Shown: positions 24,028 to 34,901 of the stretch, piece after piece
How the letters are laid out: each line of letters begins with the position of its first letter
How positions within the stretch are numbered: the stretch's first letter is position 1
NCBI GenBank assembly: GCA_947471745.1
Contig: CANJKZ010000267.1
Location: forward strand, 2,435,001 to 2,499,000
Length of the DNA: 64,000 nucleotides
DNA from: Closterium sp. Naga37s-1
Lineage: Eukaryota; Streptophyta; Zygnematophyceae; Desmidiales; Closteriaceae
Reading direction: 5' to 3'
Program-made: the position numbers and the translations under genes
Notes under the pieces: generated by a model
Told to the model about the DNA's origin: nothing
What the model saw: only the letters and a program-made list of their open reading frames with translations
The model's database searches: none

Positions 24028-27000
24028 CTACAGCAAGTGAGGAAACGTGGGCACAAGGCCTAACAAAGTACAGAAACGCTGATGATCACCAGGCGGAAGT
24101 GCCTTGGTGAATATATCAGCAGTGTTGGCCCGAGTGGCCACGTAAGCAAGACGAAGCTGACCACGCTGCTGTAGCTCTCGAGCAAGGAAGTAACGCAGAG
24201 CGATGTACTTTGTTCTGTGCTCCAGTCTGTGCTCCTGACACAAGGCAATGACGGCCTTGTTGTCAACGTACAGCACTGGAGGAGAACGAGGCCTCTCTCC
24301 TAAGTCGGTCAGCATGTAGGTGAGCCAGCGTAACTCCTGTGCAGCCATGGCTGTGGCGTAGATCTCAGCCTCACAACTGGAGCTGAGAACTGAAGACGAG
24401 CGTGTAGAACGCCAAGAAACCGAACCAGAGCCAAGGCTGAAGGTGTAACCCTGTGACGACCGCTGCGTAGCCTGGTCGTCAACCCAAGAAGCGTCTGAGT
24501 GCCCAGTGAGGACAACGTCGCTCCGTCCTCCAAGCACGAGCCCCATGCCCGATGTACTGCACAAGTAGCGGAGTACCCTCTTAGCAGCATCCATGTGCAC
24601 CTTTCGGTGCCGCCCAGGAGCCACGTAGCGAGCCAGAAGGCCAAGAGGGTACGCAAGGTCAGGACGAGTGCAGGTCATCAGGTACATGAGGCAGCCCACT
24701 AGCTCTGGGTAAGGACCACTCGGCTCTACGGACTCGTCCGAAGGTGGAGCTGAGAGCAAGTGACCTGTAGCCAGAGGATTGGGCTGTGCCGAGGACCAGG
24801 TGAAGCCGAAGCGCTGAAGAACCTGCTGCACCATGTGTGACTGAGTCAGTGTGATGGTGCGGCGTGCTCTGTCCCGGGTGATCCGCAAGCCAAGATAGCT
24901 TGTCAACTCACCCAGGTCTGTGCACGTGTGTCTCTTCTGCAGCTCCGACTTCACCAGGGCGAGAGCCTCAGTGTCAGCAGTGGCAAAGACCAAGTCGTCG
25001 ACGTACACTAGGATGTAGAACGGCGGCAGTGAAGTGTCGGTGCGCAGAAACAACGACGGGTCAGCAGTCGACGGAGAAAACCCAAGAGCCGCAAGTGTCG
25101 TCCTCAGTGTGTCGTGCCACTCACGCGGCGCCTGGCGGAGACCGTAGACCGGCCGCCGGAGGCTCCACTGGGTACCAGGAGGGAACGACCCAGTGAAGCC
25201 AGGTGGGCGGCGCAGCCAGATCTCCTCGTGCAGGCTGCCCTGTAAGAAAGCTGTGCTGAAGTCAAGAGAGTGAAGCTCGTAGTCACGCTGGGCGGCAACG
25301 TGCAGCAGCACCCGAAGAGTGGTCATCTTCGGGGTGGGGGAGAAGGTCTGGAAGAAGTCAACCCCCTCTCGCTGACTGAAACCTCGAGTAACGTAACGAG
25401 CCTTGAAGACAGGCGGAGAACCTGGCGGCCGCTTCACCCTGAAAATCCACATGCCACTGACGATGTTCGCCCCAGGAGGGGGAACCTTGTCGACGTAGGT
25501 GCCTGTGGACTTCCAGGATGCCATCTCTGCATCCATGGCTGTCTGCCACTGAGAGGAGTACTCACCCGCGATCGCCTCAGCGTAAGAGCGCGGGGTCGGG
25601 ATGTCTGGTGCATCCGGGTCTCCCTCAGGGGCAAGCAGCATGGACACAAGATGAGGCGCAGCGGCTGCAAAACACTCAAGGTCCTCGTGCCTGTCCTCAA
25701 GGACGTCCGTGCCAAGAGCACACTCACCCCCGACGGACGGAGGACAGACAGACTCAGACTCAGCAACAAGACTAGCAGCGTAGTCTAGACGACAGGCAGC
25801 AGCAAAGCAACAAGCTCAGCGACTAAGGCAGACGCAGCAGCAGACTCAAACGACGGGTCAGTGACAACTGTGGCTAGCAGACGCGTGACAGTAGAGTGCT
25901 CAGCACGAAACCGGTCAGACTCAGGGTCCGGAACAACAGGCAGAGAAGACTCCGGAGGGGACGGCAGATGAACACGCTGCAGAGGAAAGGAAGGACGACG
26001 GACTACAAGGGAAGGACCGGGGACAGCCGGCGGACGCTGACGAGGAACACGACGACTGGACCGACCAGAACGGACAAGTGAGACAGGACGTGACGCAGGC
26101 TCACGACGCTCAGTAAAGCCCCCTGTCTGCTCAGCGTAAGGAGAAGGAGCAGGCAGAGGTGAGCCAGGCTGTAACGGAAGACCAGTAGACGACGGGAGGC
26201 TAAGAACCTGGCGAAGTACAGAGTCAGGCGGTGGCAGAGACGACGGAGACGGTGGAGCAAAGAACAGGCGCGGCTGTGCAGTGCCACCAGCACCAGCAGC
26301 TCCAGCACCCTCAGCAGCTCCAGCACCCGCAGCAGCTCCAGCGCCTCCAGCAGCTCCAGTACCCGCAGCAGCTCCAGCACCTCCTGCAGCTCCAATACCC
26401 TCAGCAGCTCCAGTACCTCCAGCAGCTCCAGTACCCTCAGCAGCTCCAGCACCCTCAGCAGCTCCAGCACCTCCAGCAGCTCCAGCACCCTCAGCAGCTC
26501 TAGTACCTCCAGCAGCTCCAGCACCCTCAGCAGCTCCAGCACCCTCAGCAGCTCCAGCACCTCCAGCAGCTCCAGTACCCTCAGCAGCACCCCCAGAACC
26601 GGCACCTCCAGTCCCAGGGTCTCCACCCTCCGTGTCTCCAGCAACAGCACCCCCAGACCCAGGGTCTCCAGTAGTAGCACCCTCAGGCTCAGCAGGACCT
26701 CCAGCCCCAGCAGCTCCAGCACCTCCAGTGCGAGCACCTCCGGGACCAGCACCACTCCCAGCTCCAGTGGCGTCAGAAGACGTACCTCCAGCGGCAGAGC
26801 CCCGAGCTCCAGAAGCACGACCCTGACGGCGACCGTACCAGTCGTGCAGCTGCTGTGAGGTGAGAGGCACACGCGTGCGAAGGCGGCTACTCCAAGGAGA
26901 CCGCGCAGGAGCAGACTCAGAACCCTCAGGCGTCGCACCCCCAGACTCAGCACCCCCAGGCTCAGGACCTCCAGGCTCCTCACGCTCAGGCTCAGCACCC

Positions 27001-30000
27001 CGAGACTCCGCACCCCCCGGCTCAGCACCCTCAAGCTCCGCACCCCCAGGCCCAGCACCCCCAAGCTCCGCACCCCCAGTCTCAGCACCCTCAAGCTCCG
27101 CACCCCCAGGCTCAGCACCCCCAAAGACAGCACCACCCCCAGTAGGACCTGAGTCACCAGTGACCTCAACAGGCGCAGGCACGGGAGGGTCTACCTGAGA
27201 AACACCTGAAGGAGCAGGACCTGGTGCGGGGAGGGGGTCTACCTGGGGAGGACCTGGGGCAAGAAAGAGCGGCGGGGGGGGGCGAGGGGCAGTGCGGTAG
27301 GGAAAGAGACGGTAAAAGGGGACGGACTCGTCAAAGGTGACGTCCTGAGACGGAAAGACACGGCGCGAGGCTGGGTCGTAAAACTGCCAGCCAGGCGCGT
27401 CAGGGACAAAGCCAAGGAAGACGCAGGGAATGGCGCGAGCGGAGAGTTTGTCCGCGGTGGTATCGCGGACAAAGGCACAAGCACCCCAGACCCGGAAACG
27501 CGACGCATCGCCAACCTTCCCCGTCCACAGCAGTGTGGGCGAGGTCTCCGGCAAGGAGACACGGGGCCAGAGGTTGAGCTGATGCGCGGCGTACCGGACC
27601 GCAAACGGCCACAGAAAATGGGGGGCAGCCGCATGGATCATGGAGGTACGAGCGACCTCCATGACTAAGCCAATGCGGCGCTCAGCAACCCCATTCTGCT
27701 GCGGAGAGGCCGGAAGCGTGAACGTTTGGCGGATACCGTGCTCCGCACAGAAGGCTGCCAAGAGGTCTGAGGAGAACTCACCACCTCTGTCAGAGTGCAG
27801 ACGCAGGACAGGAAAGTCCGACTGGAACCGCTCGCGAAGCTGGAGACGAACAGCGTGGATCCAGGGGATCAAAACATCAGGGACCTCCCCCTTGCTGCGC
27901 AAGGGGAAGACCGTGGTGTAACGCGTGTAGTCGTCGACGACCAGCAGGAAGTACCGCTCGTGGCTCTGTCCACGGACGCGGGCTGGGCCCCACACGTCCA
28001 TGTGGAGGGTCTGCAGGGGAGCCTCTGTGGGAGGAAACGAGGAGGAGTGAGGAGCGGCGCGCTGCCGCCCCTCGACGCAAGGAATGCAGGGCGACGCAGG
28101 CGAGGGAGGGAGGGCAGGCAGAGACTCAGGAAGGCCAGAGACCAGGTAGCGAGAGTGCATGCTACGAAGGCGAGGCAGGGAGGGGTGACCAAGGCGGTGG
28201 TGCCACAGAAGAGTGTCGTGCGACAGGCGACGACACTCACACTGAGTAGCTACCTGAGCAGACGCGTACAGCTGGGGAGACAAAGGGGTGTAGCGTGACG
28301 CAGTGGTGAGGGTGTACAGACTAGACCCAGGCGCACGTGTGAACGTGGCCAGGTGACGGCCGGTCCGGGAGCACGTGCAGATCGCCACACGGTGTCCTCC
28401 AGGAGTAAAGGTGTCAACCCAGTGATCCTGAAGGATGGCGTTGCTCACCAAGTTCGTAGAGAACGAGGGGAGGTGGAGACCAGACAGCTCACCAGACGGG
28501 ACCGCCGGACACGGAAGCACAGTGGAAGACCGTGCAAGCACTGGGCCCCTAGAGGGGTCAGCCAGCGAGACAGGAACAGGTGCAGGGAGGGGAATGACTG
28601 TGGTGCTGTCGCGAAAGAAGCAGCGGGAAGCACCAGAGTCAAGTGTGAAGGTGTGCAAGGCCTGTGCGGACGCAGTACCAGGGGGAGCAGACTCACAAGC
28701 ACCTAGTGCCACAGGCGCTATACCTGGGGCTATACCTGGGTCAGGCGGCACACACAAGTAGCAGTCACCCTCAGCACTAACAGTCAATGCATACATGGCA
28801 GCAAGAATAGCCTCATAGTCAAGATCAAAGATAGGTACATCACGCCTAAGCAGGTCTGCCCAGTTGGGGAACTCAGTAGCATCAGGAAACTTGGCGCGCC
28901 AGGCGTCGCTAAGCCGAGCGAAGCAGCGCTGCTCAGTGTGAAACCCTGTGCACTGGCGACCAGTGCGGGGACCTGTGCGAATCATATAGGGGCAGCGACC
29001 AGGACCCCCAGAAGCCCCACGCCCGGCATACCAGTCAAGAAGCTGCTGGGAAGTGGGGGTCTGGCGCTGACGCTGCTGCTGCTGCTGCGACTGCTGCTGG
29101 CCCTGACCACCACCTCCACCACCGCTCCCTCCTCCCCCACTGCCGCTGCTGCCACCTCCACCGCTCCCAGTGCCTCCGCTGCCCCCACCACCACCTCCAC
29201 CACCTCCACCCCCACGACCGCCTCCACCACCTCCACCTCCCCCGCCGCCACCTCCACCGCCACCTCCACCGCCACCCCCACCGCCCCTGCCACCCTTGCC
29301 GCCCCTGCTGCTGCGACGCTTCCCACTAGGAGCGGAAGCAGCCCCGACCTCCTCAGCACCAAGGTAGTCGTGAGCAGCAGCTGCGGAGGCGTAGGAGGGG
29401 GTGAGAGGGGAGGGGCAGCACCCCTCAAAGAGGGGAGAGCGAGGAGTGCCACGAGCAGCACCTACAGCGAGGATGTTCTTCTCTGCTGCTAGGAGGTGCT
29501 TCTCGAAGTCGTCGACAGTGAGAGTGGGGGGGTCTAGCGCTAGGAAGTGGTCCCTGACCGAGCTAAGAGTGTCAGGGAGGCGGGTAACGAGGAAATAGAG
29601 AGTGAAGTACATCGGGGGGGGGGGGGGGGTTTGCGGCGCAGAACTCGGCTGAGAGGGCGGCACGAAAGCGAGTGTCAGTAGCACGCAGGTGGGAGATGAG
29701 GTCCTCAGCAGTGGTGAACGAGGAAAGGTCGGGGAACAGGTAGGGTAGCATGAGCCGACCTATGGCTGCAGTGGCCGGGGAGGAGTAGCGCGCAACTACA
29801 GCGTCGTACAGCGTCTTAGCAGTTTTGTGCTGGCTGAAATGCGCGCGCTCAGTGATCGGCAGATGGTTCCTAATAGCTAGGGGTGCAGCAGCATCGCGAG
29901 TCTGCCACTGTGAGCGTTCGAGAGCAGGAGCATCGGCAGCAGGAGCAACGGCAGTGCCAGACACGTAATCGAACAGTGAAACGCCCTCTTTGGCATCAGT

Positions 30001-30090
30001 CAGAAGGAACAGTTGCAGGTCGTCAAGCCACACAGCGAACTCTATGGGGCGACCGTCAGGCTCGAACGCGAGAACATTAGGCGTCGTCAT
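24028..30090 (-). pseudogene. copia gag-pol polyprotein, complete order with two frame breaks
   Basis: Gag begins at 30090 (MTTPNVLAFEPDGRPIEF). The first frame break coincides with a run of 14 identical bases (G on the plus strand, near 29612-29626). The next frame runs from there to 25785 and carries the rest of Gag, a poly-Gly linker, the C-X13-C-X3-H-X4-C cluster and protease (LDSGAS). Integrase follows, with an HHCC zinc site (HHRLGHP, CIPC) and D-D-E residues in MDVWGP, HSDRGGEF and NGVAERR, then Glu/Gly/Ala-rich repeats. A one-base deletion relative to the other copy near 25807 shifts the frame. RT (YVDD intact) and RNase H complete 24028-25647. The homopolymer break could be a sequencing error or a low-efficiency frameshift site; the deletion looks real. 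Confidence 0.9.
26280..27130 (-). repeat. 15-bp coding minisatellites in the integrase-RT linker
   Basis: Two tandem families inside the Pol frame. Units encoding GAAEGAGAAGG-like runs lie at 26280-26600, and units encoding EPGGA-like acidic runs at 26920-27130. Unit length is a multiple of three, so copy number can change without breaking the frame. The degenerate element has matching repeats at 4880-5280 and 5405-5590. Confidence 0.85.
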
Positions 30091-30690
30091 AACGGCAGCA
30101 GGCAAAGGCAGCAGGCAGTAGGCAGTAGACAGCAGGCCGCAGGCAAGGCCAGAGACTGTAGGCAGTAGACAGGAGGCAGTAGGCAGCAGTCTACACAGGC
30201 AGTAGCTCAAGCTCCGAAGGAGGCGCACTAGACAGCAGCAGGCCGCACGTTTTCTAAGGCAGCGGGCTTGGCAGCAGCGGGCCGCGCATTCAGGCACACG
30301 GGCAGGGCACGCGCGGCTGCTGGCTGCGTGCGAGTGAGGGCTGCGCGCGGCTGCTGGCTGCGCGTGGCGACGAGCTGCGCGCGGCCCCTAGTTGCGCGCG
30401 GCGACGGGCTGCGCGCTGTTCGTGGCTGCGCGTGGCGACGGGCTGCACGCGCGGCTGCGGGCTGCGTGCGGCGGCAGGCTGCGCGGGCTCTACTCGGGCT
30501 GCGCGGGCTCTACGCGCGCGAAAAGCAGTGACGCGCACGCTAAATCAGTGACGCGCGCGCTAGAAACCGAGGCGCGCGCGGAATAAAAAAGTGACGCGCG
30601 CTGCAGCCGAGGCGCGCGCGGGCAGTAGGCAAGGCAGGCACGTGGTAAAACAGTTAGGTGGGCCCGATTCTTAGGTCCTAGAGACCTCCT

Positions 30691-30703
30691 GCTCTAGATA
30701 CCA
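30691..30703 (-). promoter_or_regulatory. Primer-binding site of young copia element
   Basis: Minus strand TGGTATCTAGAGC, directly inside the 5' LTR. It is the initiator tRNA-Met site TGGTATCAGAGC with one extra T. Confidence 0.85.
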
Positions 30704-30847
30704 TGTTAAGACTAAGGCAAGGGGAATGGTCAGATTAGGTCAAGGATGGGGTACAAGAGTGAAGTGTCGAGAGAGTTTCTGTACCCCCTAGTGCTAACCA
30801 CCATGCAGCCTAGATAACCTAAACATATATGTATATATAATTTGACA
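30704..30847 (-). repeat. 5' LTR of young copia element
   Basis: 144 bp, starting TGTCAAATTATATATACATA on the minus strand. The AT-rich start (TATATATACATATATG) is the best candidate TATA region for the element's transcript. Confidence 0.93.
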
Positions 30848-30852
30848 CCTCT

Positions 30853-31640
30853 ATCTACCTTTCTGACACTCTTAGTGTCCATGCATCTTGGAAGAATGTC
30901 TTACACTGCATAAACAAAAGTACGGTACATATTCTGCCTTTGAGATGGATATATCCAACAGTGATACAATATCATGCTTACATACAACACACAAGAAACA
31001 GGTGGTGCTACGGTGTAAAGCATGGACTACCAGCTCTAGCTGCGCCTCAGCTTGCTCCTCTGCTTCACCACTGAACATTAGGGGAGTTGAGTAGGCAGAA
31101 AGAATTGTGTGAAGGAACATGGGGGAGGTGGTGTGAGGTGCCAAGGGAACAACTGCAAGGGAACACAAGCAAGCGCACATGATGAAAGCATGTATGTGGA
31201 GACAGTGATGGGTGCACATGCATGGGAACTCCAGGGCGGAAGGTGAAGAGTGAGGGGGAAGGGGAGCGCATGAAAAGGAAGGGAAGGGTTGAGAAGGGAT
31301 GGGGAAGGGAAGGGCAGGGCAGGGAGGGAAAGGCAGGGATTGGGAGGGCAGATGGGAACAGGGCAGAGGGTGGGGGGAAGGAGGGCTGAGGGTGGTGGGA
31401 AGGAGAGTGAGAGTGCGGGAGGAAGGAGAGAGAGAGTGTGGGAGAAGGGAGAGAGAGGTATGGGAGCGTGAGGGTGGGAAGGAATGTGAGAAGGTGGGAA
31501 GGAATGGGTCAGGGTGGTAAGGAATGAGAGAATGAGGGAAGGAATAAGAGAGGGTGGGAGGGAATGAGAGAGGGTGGGAAGGAATGAGAGATGGCGGCAG
31601 AACAGAATGGGAGAGGGTGGGCGGAACAGAATGAGAAAGG
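30853..31640. repeat. Intergenic region grading into a purine-rich repeat
   Basis: The first 220 bases are ordinary sequence without a gene. From about 31080 the plus strand becomes almost entirely G/A, with degenerate repeats of GAGGGTGGGAAGGAATGAGA towards 31630. Confidence 0.7.
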
Positions 31641-31775
31641 CTGGCCGACGCGCAGCGCCCGCACTTGCGACGGGCATTTTCCCAACGAGTGAGGGTGACG
31701 AGCATCGGAAATACGAGCGAGCGACGGGGGGAACTGCCAGCGATAGGGAGAGGAAGGACACATGGAGAGGGAGAT

Positions 31776-32818
31776 TATGGGGGGAAGCAGGGAAGGGGAT
31801 GGGGGGAAGCAGGGAAGGGGATGGGGGGAAGCAGGGAAGGGGATCGGGGGAAAGCAGGGAAGGGGATGGGGGGAAGCAGGGAAGGGGATGGGGGGAAGCA
31901 GGGAAGGGATCGGGGGGAAGCAGGGAACGGGATGGGGGGAAGCAGGGAACGGGATGGGGGGAAGCAGGGAAGGGGATGGGGGGAAGCAGGGAAGGGGATG
32001 GGGGGAAGCAGGGAAGGGGACCGGGGGGAAGCAGGGAAGGGGATGGGGGGAAGCAGGGAAGGGGATGGGGGGAAGCAGGGAAGGGGATGGGGGGAAGCAG
32101 GGAAGGGGATCGGGGGGAAGCAGGGAAGGGGATGGGGGGAAGCAGGGAAGGGGATGGGGGGAAGCAGGGAAGGGGATCGGGGGGAAGCAGGGAAGGGGAT
32201 CGGGGGGAAGCAGGGAAGGGGATGGGGGGAAGCAGGGAAGGGGATGGGGGGAAGCAGGGAAGGGGATCGGGGGGAAGCAGGGAAGGGGATGGGGGGAAGC
32301 AGGGAAGGGGATCGGGGGGAAGCAGGGAAGGGGATGGGGGGAAGCAGGGAAGGGGATGGGGGGAAGTAGGGAAGGGGATCGGGGGGAAGCAGGAAAGGGG
32401 ATCGGGGGGAAGCAGGGAAGGGGATGGGGGGAAGCAGGGAAGGGGATGGGGGGAAGCAGGGAAGGGGATCGGGGGGAAGCAGGGAAGGGGATGGGGGGAA
32501 GCAGGGAAGGGGATGGGGGGAAGCAGGGAAGGGGATCGGGGGGAAGCAGGGAAGGGGATGGGGGGAAGCAGGGAAGGGGATGGGGGGAAGTAGGGAAGGG
32601 GATCGGGGGGAAGCAGGAAAGGGGATCGGGGGGAAGCAGGAAAGGGGATGGGGGGAAGCAGGGAAGGGGATGGGGGGAAGCAGGGAAGGGGATGGGCGGA
32701 AGCAGGGAAGGGGATGGGGGGAAGCAGGGAAGGGGATGGGAGGAAGCAGGTTAGGCGATGGGGGGAAGCAGGGAAGGGGATGGGGGGAAGCATGGAAGGG
32801 GATGGGGGCAAGCAGGGA
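31776..32818. repeat. 22-bp G-rich minisatellite, roughly 45 units
   Basis: The unit is 22 bp and consists of GGGGATGGGGGGAAGC followed by AGGGAA. A 23-bp variant has ATC in place of AT. Because 22 is not a multiple of three, all three plus-strand frames stay open for over 230 codons with the same 22-residue repeat, and the minus strand does likewise. These are artefacts of the array, not genes. The many G runs could form G-quadruplexes on the plus strand. Confidence 0.95.
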
Positions 32819-32979
32819 GCCGAGGAAGAGAGGACGGGAGTGAGCAATGTGCAGACTACGCCATCTCATTCCATGCGCCATCACTCCATCGCACACAATC
32901 CCTCCATCTCACACCATTCCCCAATTTCAAATCACCCCCCTGTCTCACACAATCCATCCAACCCCCTCCCGTCCAACAC

Positions 32980-33725
32980 CATATTTTAAACCCCCTCTGT
33001 CCCTCCCCCTCTGTCCCTCCCCATCTGTCCATCCCTCTCTCTCCCTCCTCCTCTCTCCCTCCCCCTCGCTCCCTCCCCCTCTCTCCCTCCTCCTCTCTCC
33101 CTCCCTCTCTCTCCCTCCCCTTCCGTCCCTCCCCCTCGTTCCCTCCCCCACTGTTTCTGTCCCTCTGTCCTCCCCCCTCTGTCCCTCCCCCTTTGTCATT
33201 TCCCCTCTGTCCCTCCCCCTCTGTCCTTCCCCCTCTGTCCCTCCCCCTCTGTCCCTCCCCCTCTGTCCCTCCCACTCTCTCCCTCCCCCTCTCCCCCTCC
33301 CCCTCTCACCCTCCTCCTGTGTCCCGGGTATGTGGGGGGGAAGGATGGCGAGTACGTGGGGGGGAGGAGGGCGGGTATGTGGGGGGGAGGAGGGCGGGTA
33401 TGAGGAGGAACACGAGGGCGTGTGGTGTTGGGCGAAGGCGGGTGGTGCGGGGGGAGGAAGGTCGGTGCTGTGTGTGGGGGAAGGCAGGTGGTGTGGGGAG
33501 AGGAAGGTGGGTGGTGTATGTGGGGGGGAAGGCGTGTGGTGCGTGGTGGGAAAGCCGGGCGTCGGGGGGAAACGAGAGCGACGGCAACGTGGGGAATCGC
33601 GGGCGGCGTGGGGAATCGCGGGCGGCGTGGGGAATCGCGGCGGCGTGGGGAATCGCGGGCGGCGTGGGGAATCGCGGCGGCGTGGGGAATCGCGGCGGCG
33701 TGGGGAATTGCGGGCGACGAACGGA
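32980..33725. repeat. Polypyrimidine block followed by G-rich minisatellites
   Basis: 32980-33310 is built of CCCTCTGTCCCTCC-like units. 33325-33545 holds repeats of GGTATGTGGGGGGGAGGAGG and relatives. 33590-33715 is a tandem array of GGCGTGGGGAATCGCGG with 16-19 bp spacing. No gene is supported. Confidence 0.85.
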
Positions 33726-34901
33726 AGCGAGGGAGACGAGGGGGATAGGGGAATTACGGGCGACTAAAATATATATGTATATATGAATAAAACAATCCAA
33801 GATTGATGTGAAAAAGAACGTTTTTTTAAGGGGAGTTACGGTCGACGAGGCGAAATAGGGCGACGGCCAGGGGTGACGAGGGTGACGGGAAAGGCAAAGT
33901 ATGGACCTAGCGTGACTCAAAGGAAGGAGACGCGAGGGTGATGGAGAGGGACGACGGGCAACGAAAGCGACGACAAGAGAGGAAGCGAGGGCGGCACGTA
34001 AGGAGGGACGAGTGATCAGTGATGGTAGGGATCGAACGACGGGAGGGAATGTAAGCGGGATAGCGACTCGCGACTCGGGAATGCCATTTACGAGCATTGC
34101 GCGTGTCGTGCGCTAGAACGGATCCGTGTATGGCATGCGAAAATGGTACGGTAATAGCGTGTTTGGCATGAAGTTGTGCTGCTCAGCTGTGGGCAAGACA
34201 GCGTGAGTGACTAGAGTTGGATGGAAAAAAACGTCTTTACCAGAGCTAGCCTTTATCGCCCTGCCGCGCGTTTCCTAGTTACGTGAGTAGTCTAGTGTAC
34301 TTGGTCTTCAAGATATGTGAGAGGTGATCACGGGAACACTGTGGGCGATGGTCGGATCTGTTGTGCGACTGGGTACAGAAACCAATCAGGAGTGAGGGTC
34401 GCAAGAGGTTTTCCCTGGGTCGCGTTGTGTTTCAAACCAAAGAGGGTTACCCTGTTTTTTGCGATTTCAAATTCAAGAATCTTGAACTTGAAAAATACCA
34501 TGCGGTACTCGGGCTTTAACTTCATACTACCGTATCGGTTTTGGGATCTTATAATTTGGAATGCTATATGCATCTATTAATTGAAAATAGCTGCTGATGG
34601 TACTTGCACGGATGTCCTTGATCTCAGGCATCCAAAATCTATTGCACGATATTACGTACTTGTAAGGCAGGATCATATATCCATACTTCCATGCTTTTTA
34701 GTAAAGCATATTGTATGATGGCGAGGTGCATACGTATGCTGGATGCTCAGGGACACAAGTGTAGACTCTTTATCTTTTTATCGCGTCATCCAAAATCCAT
34801 GTACATTGGCCATCGCGCATTGCATTGAGCCTTGAACGGCCAGGATCTCCTCGCGGTTCGAGGAGTTCGAGCATGCCAAGGTTGGAAACCTCATCTGTTC
34901 A
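33726..34901. other. Intergenic region upstream of the B3 gene
   Basis: No gene recognised. A short word (CATCCAAAAT) recurs at about 34629 and 34787. The last part should contain the promoter of the B3 gene. Confidence 0.4.

Larger units (their letters stand above)
23703..30847 (-). mobile_element. Young, near-intact Ty1/copia LTR retrotransposon
   Basis: A 7145-bp element on the minus strand. Its two 144-bp LTRs look identical base for base, and it is flanked by the 5-bp duplication CCTCT (23698-23702 and 30848-30852). The copia gene order is complete. Identical LTRs mean insertion was very recent, since both LTRs are copied from one template. It split a G/A-rich repeat region. The coding region shows only two single-site frame breaks, so this copy or a close sister may be the active source of the family. 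Confidence 0.95.

Noticed and set aside
31574-32896. Several overlapping long open frames of Gly/Lys-rich and Pro/Ser-rich repeats on both strands
   Set aside because: All frames of a 22-bp array remain open with the same repeat, which is expected without any coding function.
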